Part shown: in pieces, positions 50,901 to 59,900 of the stretch
Numbering within the stretch: position 1 is the stretch's first letter
Layout of the letters: every line of letters begins with the position of its first letter
Source of the DNA: Culex pipiens pallens
Lineage: Eukaryota > Arthropoda > Insecta > Diptera > Culicidae
NCBI RefSeq assembly: GCF_016801865.2
Contig: NC_068939.1
Span: forward strand, 125,520,176 to 125,584,175
Direction: 5' to 3'
Length of the DNA: 64,000 nt
Translations under genes and position numbers: made by a program
The notes under the pieces: model-generated
What the model was told of the DNA's origin: nothing
What the model saw: the letters and a program-made list of their open reading frames with translations, nothing else
Databases searched by the model: none

Positions 50901-53900
50901 ACTATATCAGTCTAAGAACTCCTCAATCTTCCAATGCTCCACGGTAAAGTGGAAAGCATTTCGTTTGCCAATCCTAAGGACAGGGGATCGAACCCCACTG
51001 GGAGCTTCATGTTTTTCATTAATTCCAAATTCAATGAGTCCAGAACATTCTCGTTGGGAACAGATGGGTATCGAACCCAGGACCATTCGCTTTTAAAGCG
51101 AACACCGTAACCATTCAGCCACGACCGCTCCATTTTAATAAATTGAAAAGTTGTAGATTAAGACTTGGGTTCAGATCAGAATAATTCGCTCAACAAAAAG
51201 AACGAAAAGAAAAAAAATTGGAAAATCTTAAGAGATACCCTCTAGCTCGATTCTTTAAATTTAATTCTTACTGTGCCAATTTTGAACAAAATCGGTTCAG
51301 GGTTAAGAGTCGTTGAAGTTTGTTTGGGAAAATTTGAAAAAATGTTGCAGGAAAAGCTAAATTTTCATACTCCTTCAAAAGGAGGTGTTAAATATGTCAA
51401 ATTACTGTCAAGTGAAAGATTGTTATAAAAAAAGTTATGACAAACAACTTTGTCGAAGATCGCAAAACGATCCGAGTTAACCCTGACGAGTTATTTTCGA
51501 TTTAAAGAAGACGTTTTTGTATGAAATGATTTTGTATCGCCTACTTTAACGATTTATAGGGACCCTTTAACCTTAACCGATTGGACTCAAAATTGACTCA
51601 AGTAACGTCATGATTCGAATTCCCGGAAGCTTCGAAACCCGGACACCCCATCTTGTTTTATTAATTATTTGGATATAAATTCGCATATGAATGTCCAATA
51701 GCGTGTCCCAAAAAAACACGAAGTCGAGGAATTCAATGTGCTCAGTTCTCAATTGATAGAAAATCATGTTAGAAACAACTCTCTCATACATGAAAACTTT
51801 CGGAAAAATCGTTTACCACGTTCCCTGGGCATTTTTTTGAAAAAAGTCAGTTTTTTCCACAATTTCACAAAATCTGCTTAGAAAAAATGGAAAATTTAAA
51901 AATTTCAAATAGCCTATACCATTAAATGATGGTCTGTGGTCCAATAAACAAGTTAATGTATCGATTTGGCCTTTTAAAACCTTGTTTTCACTTTCCCGGT
52001 AGCTTTTATGTCGAAAAATACGAGTTTTTGCTTTACTTTTTTTCAATCTTTTCCCTCGGTATTGAACACAAAAATTTCCTCATATGTGAAAATACATGCA
52101 TCTTGTAGGAAATTTTCCGCCGAAGATTTTCGTCTAAGCAACTTTGAAGTTTCATCAACTCTGAGCTGAGATATTCCAGTTTTTGTGAAGAAAGAATATT
52201 GAATATTTGAAAATGTTGATATTAATCATCATTGGCATACAATATTAAGGATAATTTAAGCCTAATTTGAAGTGCGGCTGTATCGCATCTGTTTTTAAAC
52301 ATGATTGGTTCATCCTACAATACTAAGGGCCACCTGATGTTGTTTTCTCATGGCACACTACGTGCTAAATCAATGAATTACTTTTAGCAAATAACTCATA
52401 TTTAGAGCATTTTGCATTTAAACCAATCGATGCACGTTTGCTGTGTTTCCATAGATACAAATAAACAAATAACAAATCGATGCATTTGTGCTCTCTTATA
52501 CTATCTAGATAGGAAAACCAGTAAGCTTAGTACAAGAGCACAGAGGCATCGAAATATATGGTTCTATTGTACGGGGTTGGCAATTGTCCACGCTCCATCC
52601 AAAAAAGTTTTTTTTATGGACAATTGACCATGAGAAGGGGAGGGAGCTGAGATTTAAAAAAAATGTCTACGTGATTAATGGATGGATCCCTATAGAATAA
52701 ATTCCAAATATTAGTGATATTTTTAATTTACCTGAACATCGGATTTATCAACAGGAGTTATAAGAAGGGAGTGTAAACGTTACGTTGTGGTTCAGATCAC
52801 GGAAATGCGTACAATTGAACCTTATATTTGTTATTTGTTTATTTGTATCCATGGAAACACAGCAAACGTGCATCGATTGGTTTAAATGCAAAATGCTCTA
52901 AATATGAGTTATATGCTAAAAGTAATTCATTGATTTAGCACGTAGTGTGCCATGAGAAAACAAAACCAGGTGGCCCTTAGTATTGAAGGATGAACCAATC
53001 ATGTTTAAAAACAGATGCGATACAGCCGCACTTCAAATTAGGCTTAAATTATCCTTAATATTGTATGCCAATGATGATTAATATCAACATTTTCAAATAT
53101 TCAATATTCTTTCTTCACAAAAACTGGAATATCTCAGCTCAGAGTTGATGAAACTTCAAAGTTGCTTAGACGAAAATCTTCGGCGGAAAATTTCCTACAA
53201 GATGCATGTATTTTCACATATGAGGAAATTTTTGTGTTCAATACCGAGGGAAAAGATTGAAAAAAAGTAAAGCAAAAACTCGTATTTTTCGACATAAAAG
53301 CTACCGGAAAAGTGAAAACAAGGTTTTAAAAGGCCAAATCGATACATTAACTTGTTTATTGGACCACAGACCATCATTTAATGGTATAGGCTATTTGAAA
53401 TTTTTAAATTTTCCATTTTTTCTAAGCAGATTTTGTGAAATTGTGGAAAAAACTGACTTTTTTCAAAAAAATGCCCAGGGAACGTGGTAAACGATTTTTC
53501 CGAAAGTTTTCATGTATGAGAGAGTTGTTTCTAACATGATTTTCTATCAATTGAGAACTGAGCACATTGAATTCCTCGACTTCGTGTTTTTTTGGGACAC
53601 GCTAATGTCCAAACTGTATTATTTGATGAATTCTAACGCCAACTTTTATTTAAAGTTTGTTTGAACGCTGTAGTTAATATCAAAACAATTAAATAAATTT
53701 AAATTATAAGATTACCAAAAAATGCGAAACATTTCAGTGAAATATTTCATAGGCGTCCGAAGCACCGGAAAGGCAAAGCAGAAATGTATGGTTTTGATTT
53801 CCATAAATTCTAGCAAATTTCTATATAAAATATCGAAGAATGCCATTCACTAACAATCCAGTCCCAATTTGTGCAATTCTTTAGCAAAATCGAGTGTCCG

Positions 53901-56900
53901 GATTTCGAATCAGCCTTTATCAGTGTCCGGGATTCGAAGCACAACAAGTCATTTTAATTTTTAAATTCTGATGAAAAATTGTTAGAAAAGGCATATTTTG
54001 CATGCATTCTCTTAAAACTGATGATATTTCTACATTTCCAACTTATTACATGATTTTTTGCCAGCTATAACAAAAATGATAAGCTACTAAGTGTCCGGAT
54101 TTCGAATCATGACGTTACTTATTTTTGCTTAAGAAATCGAGTCACCCTAGTTTGCACTCGATTTAGCAACAAACAAATTTAGCTTAGAGAATTTAATATT
54201 TAATAAATTGTGTCCCTCAGTAGCTAGAATTGAACTTTGCCAAATAGTTACATTGTTAAAAACAAAACTTTTTAATGTTCTGTTCGCACTCATTTGTCAA
54301 CCCGGGCAGACGGTAATAACAAAATTCATGCCATTTCAATAAAAAATACTGTTAAAATAACAAAAATTGTTATGGAATATTCATGCAAAATCCATTTTTT
54401 CATAAGGGTTTAATAACAGTTAATGTTATCTTAACAGAATTTGTTATTGGTCTGACATTGGAGGAAAGCCAAAACAACTTTGGAATAACATTTTTTGTTA
54501 TGGAAGAATAACTTTAACTGTTATTGGGATGATCGATAACAAAGATTTGGTTCGAAGAATAACTAAAAATGTTATAAGTCTGTTATTACAATAACGATCC
54601 AATAACAAAAAAAATCATAACGGGGTATAACAAATCATGTTATAAATAACAAAAAATGTTATTAACCTAGTATTTTCAAATATCAAAAAATGTTATTCCC
54701 AAGTTATTACCGTCTGCTCGGGGCTGGGATGACATTGACAGTTTAAATTTACCTGTCAAATATTTTTGAAACTTTGGGGTTTGTTTCGAGATTTGTATTT
54801 TAAAACATATACTGGGGTAGGTGTTTCTTACTAATTTCAGATCAAAAGTGTGAAATGAAATTATTACCTCAAATGGACCATAAGTGAACTTGCTTTTATC
54901 GTTCCATTCGAAAATCAATCCTTAAAAAAATGTCAGTTTAACTTAATAAAATAATGAAAAGAGGCAAATCGAATTGCATCTATGCTGATATTCAATGAAT
55001 AATTTTTAATAAAGATAGTAATTATCAAAAATCAAATATTAAAGATTTTTTATGAAAAAAATGATGCACTCAAATATTTTTAAATTTGTAAATAATATTT
55101 AATTCTGTTTAAATAACACTTAAAACTGAACATCGAGAAACTAATTTTGTCATTACCTATCAATGCCAAGCGGCAACGAACTTTTTCAGACCCTAATAAT
55201 CCTGATTTTATAACTTGTCGATAGTGTAACTTAATCTTTATGAAATAAATGAAATAAATTGCATTCTCTCTTATTTAGGGCAAATTAAAAAGGTCTATGT
55301 AAATTTTATTTCGCATTTTGCAGTAATATTAATCATCAAAATTCAACTAGCTCAAAAATTGATTTATGGCCAATTTAATGATTCATCATCCGACCTATTA
55401 TTGAATCGATAATCAAAAGACCTTCCAAACGAGCATGAGCATGAGCATGAGCATGAGCATGGTTGACTGCCAATGAGCTGCTACTCCGTTATTGACAGAT
55501 CAGCTGAAGTTAAACAATGAATCAAAAATGATCAGTGGGAGCCAACCATCCGTTCACTGTTTAACCTCTGAAGATCCCTTCTTTATTAGTCAATACCGGC
55601 GCCCTCCCAAGAAGCCTGCAGTTCAACGAAAGGGAGGAATGTTAGTCCGATAGTTGAAGTTGCAGACTCATCAAGCACACAGTTTTTCGCTATATACTTG
55701 TTGATACCGCTTGAGACCGTTGAATCCACAGCATCTCCTTCAAGCATCACGTGATTATTATTTTTTTGGGTTAGTAGGATAAGGTATTGGCTTTTCGATG
55801 CCTCCCGAGCTACGATGCTATGGGGAGGACTTTCATAACAGACCCGTCGGCGAGCCTTCCGAGCAACGATGCTATGGGAAGGTCTTTTTGGTTAACACAC
55901 AAAGTCACTCACACACAATTATTTCACTCCACTATTAATTAATCCAAAATGTCAGTGCGTCTTTCGATAATTATATAGAAATGGCTTTTTCACCATTAAA
56001 AATAAAACCTTATTCAAAACATTATACACAATCCACCCGACGCCGTGCCTTCCGATCAACGATGATATAGGAAGGGCTTTGAAAATCACAAAACAATTAA
56101 TTAAGATCTCAAAAAAAGAATCACAAAAAAACACCAATTACTCAACAAAAATTACGCTCAAGACACAAATAATTCAGTAAGTCATGCTATTATTCGATCA
56201 CCACAATCACTCACCCCTAACGAACAGCGAAACAAAAGCACAAAAAAAAAATAACCTGCATAATCACAATTTCGCGTCCCCACTTCCAGCGCACCAATGA
56301 TGCTATTATTCGATTACCACAATCACTCACCCCATACAGACAGCGACAAAAAAGCACACAAAAAAATTAACCTGTATAATCACGACTTTGCGTCCTCTCT
56401 TCCAGCGCACCAATGATGCTATTATTCGATTAGCACAATCACTCACCCCATACAGACAGCGACAAAAAAGCACACCAAAAAATTAACCTGAATAATCACG
56501 ACTTCGCGTCCCCACTTCCAGCGCACCAATCTCAAAAGACCTTCCAAACGAGTCTAAAAAACTAATGATCTGGAACACCTGTCTCAAGTGATGGCCATTA
56601 AGGTGATTTTTTTTTTCAAGAAGCCAGATCATCATTCTATGCACTTAGTAGTTTCCGAATGAATAATTCAGATAACAACTATTTCCGGATCTTATTCTGT
56701 AAATGGACAGTTCATACGTAGCTAATTTCTCTCTCTAGCAATATCGTAAAACTTACACTTTAGCACTTCCACTATATAAGATGAATTAATCAGGAAGACG
56801 ACGCTGCTAATCGTCCAATTACTCACCGCCAACACTCCTCTCTTCCTCGCAAGTGTTACCGGTGGCGTTTAAGCCAGCACTCCCCAGCTGTTTATAATTT

Positions 56901-59900
56901 CAAATATTACACGCTCCGAAGCCCTATTGAAAGATGCATGAATCCATCCATCAGAGACCCGTAACGCACCCAACTTGACTCAGAAGATCTGTCGCGAGCC
57001 CGTTATTTGTAATTCCGATGCGATTCTAACCGTTCTCTTTGTTCCTCTTCCCTCAGTGGTCACTCCGCAGCAACTCGAGTCCAGCAACGGTCGGCAGCAG
57101 CAGCAGCACGAGCAGTGGCAGTTCCACCGAAGGCCACCACGGCACCACCAAGGACGTATGGACGGACAAGCACGACCATCACCACGATCCGGACGATCTG
57201 ATCATGCACCATCACCACCACCATCATCATCACTCGGAGCGGTCCGACTCGGGGGTGACCTCGCCCAACAGTCACCACCACCTGGATGACACCCGGACCA
57301 GTGGGGTTCCGTCGCCGTGCTGTGATCTGTCGCTGCTGGACCAGATTCCGACGGACGACGTGCGGAAGCGGATCTTCACGATGAGCAAGAGGGCGTGCTA
57401 CGACGACGAGGACAAGCAGTGCCTGCTGCAGATATTGACGCTGCTGAACAACCTGGAGGCGCTGTCCCAGGATCACGAGATTGGTGGAGGAGGAGGAGCG
57501 GGAGCGGGAGCGGGCGAGGACATCAGTCTGGAGGTGGCACCTGTGGTGAGTAGCAATTACTTACCTACTTTTGAAATATAATAATTTAAACTCTATTTCT
57601 AAACATCTCAACAGAAGTACAACTACCCCTTCCCGGAGAGCAACCCACCAAAGTCCCTGCTGGTCACCTCAACACCGTTCAAGACCACCCCAGCGCACCA
57701 GCAGGGCAAGATCGTGGCCACCGTACAACCGTTCAGCAACAGCAACAACTCAACCTCAACAAACGGCGAACCAAAGAGCATCTCGATCGCATCGATCGCG
57801 GAAACGTTCGGAGGCATGAAGAAGTCCTGCAAGTGGGGCTCGACGAGTCTACAGGAGAGCGGCGTGTTTGTGGACGAGATGATGGTGAGCAGTGCGGGGA
57901 CGCAGACGGAGCTGGAGGACTTTCCGTGCCTGGAGCGGACGAACGCGGAGCTGTGTGCGGAGATCGACAAGCTGAACAAGTTCCGGCAGAAGATCGAGGA
58001 GTGTTCGGGGGGCAGCAGGGTGGTGAAGAACCCGGTTGGGGTGAGTCTGTCGCTGCCGGCGGAGTCCTGCGAGCAGCGGAGGTTGCAGTACTACGTTAAC
58101 AGGTTGGAGCAGCTGGAGAATAAGGTAAAGGTGTACGAGAGTAGTGGGGATGCGCAGTTGCGACATCTGGCGAATCGGATGCAGCGGGAGATTCAGCTCG
58201 AGGGTTGGGTTGATCAGTTGAGCGAGAAGGTCGGTAAGTTGGAGGATGAGAATGAGCGGTTGGAGGAGGAGCGGTGTGAGTTGGAGGAGATCGAGAATGA
58301 TACGAGGTTGAGACTGCAACGAATGGAGGTGGACTACGAGGTGATGAGTCAGAGGAACTCCGAGCTGGAGATGTCCAAGAATCAGTACCAGTCAAAGTAT
58401 CAGGACGCACGGGATAGCATAATGAACCTGGAGGAGCTTGTGCTGAAGTGTGAAGAGAGGATATTCGTGCTAGAAGAGACGGAGAACGAGCTGAACGATC
58501 GGATCGACCTGGTGCTGGCGTTCATCCCGGTACTGCTCATGTACAACAGCTGGCAGCTGCAGGAACAAATGGCCGCTACCAAGCGACAGTTCAACGCCAT
58601 AAACTACATCCCGCCGGAGCACATCGAGTACTATGAGTCGACCAACGGCGATCTCCAGATGAGACTGAACGAGCTGATGACGCGCGAGAAGGAACTCACG
58701 CAAAACATTGCCGAGCTGAACCGGGCGTACAACGAAACGCTTGAAAACGCCGACAATCTGTGGGCTCAGATGGAGAAAGAGTACAAAGACAAGATTTCCA
58801 AGTGCGAAACGGTCGAAACGAACCTCAAGTCCAAAATCTCCCAACTCGAAGAGCGACTCAGCAAAGACAGCGAGTACGCACACGAGCGGATATCACACCT
58901 GGAAGAGGCGGAGAACAGCCTCAAGAACCGAGTCTCCAAACTCAACAAGGAAAACAAAGAGCTCATTGCCAAACATGCCGCCCTCCTCGAAGAGTACTCC
59001 ACCCTCAAAGAAGAGTACCGCAAACTCCAGAACTACCTTCGCGGCCCAGCCGCCGAAAACCTCGAAAAGGAAAAGCGCAAAATCCTCACCCTAGAAGAGG
59101 AACTCTCCCACTCAACGCGCCAACTCAAGGAGGTCGAAGACTCCCACCGGTCCGAACTCGGCCATCTCCGCGGCCAGCTAATGTGCGCCTCCAAGGAGCT
59201 CAACCACATCGAAGTGACCAACAGCGAGCTGCGCGAGGAGGTCGAAACGCTCGAGGGTCGCATCCGGGAGCTGCTAACGCTGCGCAACGCCGACGACGAA
59301 CGCATCAAGCATCTGGCGGAGGAGCTGCAGGCGAAGCAGGCCCAGATTCAGCACATGCAGCACAGCGGGAGCACCAAAGTAGGCGGTGGCGCCGGTTACG
59401 GTCGCAGCTTGGCGCAGGAGCTGGGCGGGCCCATCAAGGGCAGCTACTCGAAGCTGGGCTACGAGATTCATCCGCTGAACCGACGGTTCCCCGGGGACAG
59501 TGACAGCAGTGGAAGTGAGGTTAGTGTCAATGCATCATCTACTTATCATCACAATTCATGGTCTTCCTAACATGTTAGGTCATTTGCTGATGGAGCTAAA
59601 CTTCCCTTGAGTTTATTCTTTACATCGGCGCTTTCATCGCTATTATTTGAGATCCTCTGTGTCATTCTTGACATCACCATAAAAAATATAGTTTTGAGGT
59701 CAAGAATGAACTCAAAATTCATATTGTGATTGCTGTTTACAGTTTGACATTTAAAATTCTAAAACTCTAAAAGTTGAAGCTAAAATGTAAAAAAAAGTTA
59801 AAAAGTTAAAAAGTTAAAAAGTTGAAAAGTTGAAAAGTTGAAAAGTTGAAAAGTTGAAAAGTTGAAAAGTTGAAAAGTTGAAAAGTTGAAAAGTTGAAAA

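Larger units (their letters stand above)
15895..57056 (+). other. 41-kb intron of the coiled-coil gene
   Basis: The intron runs from the donor GTAGGT at 15895 to the acceptor TTCCTCTTCCCTCAG at 57056, and both sides are phase 0. Almost all of its recognisable content is mobile or satellite DNA, plus a promoter-like island at about 39.85-40.5 kb and a candidate antisense gene at 19.9-20.2 kb. I saw no further phase-compatible coiled-coil exon, but a short one could be missed. Confidence 0.7.

Noticed and set aside
51056..51132. Functional tRNA-Leu(UAA) gene
   Set aside because: The cloverleaf folds but lacks the long variable arm, has G-U pairs in the acceptor stem and is followed by SINE-like sequence with a second B box. 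A SINE head is more likely.
51813..53490. Paired 60- and 77-aa ORFs at both sides of 52.6 kb
   Set aside because: They are mirror copies from the arms of the hAT-like foldback. They are not a duplicated gene.
57060..59503. Other-frame ORFs overlapping exons 4 and 5 (for example 58760-59503, Arg/Gln/Pro-rich)
   Set aside because: They are shadows produced by the GC-rich, strongly biased coiled-coil frame.
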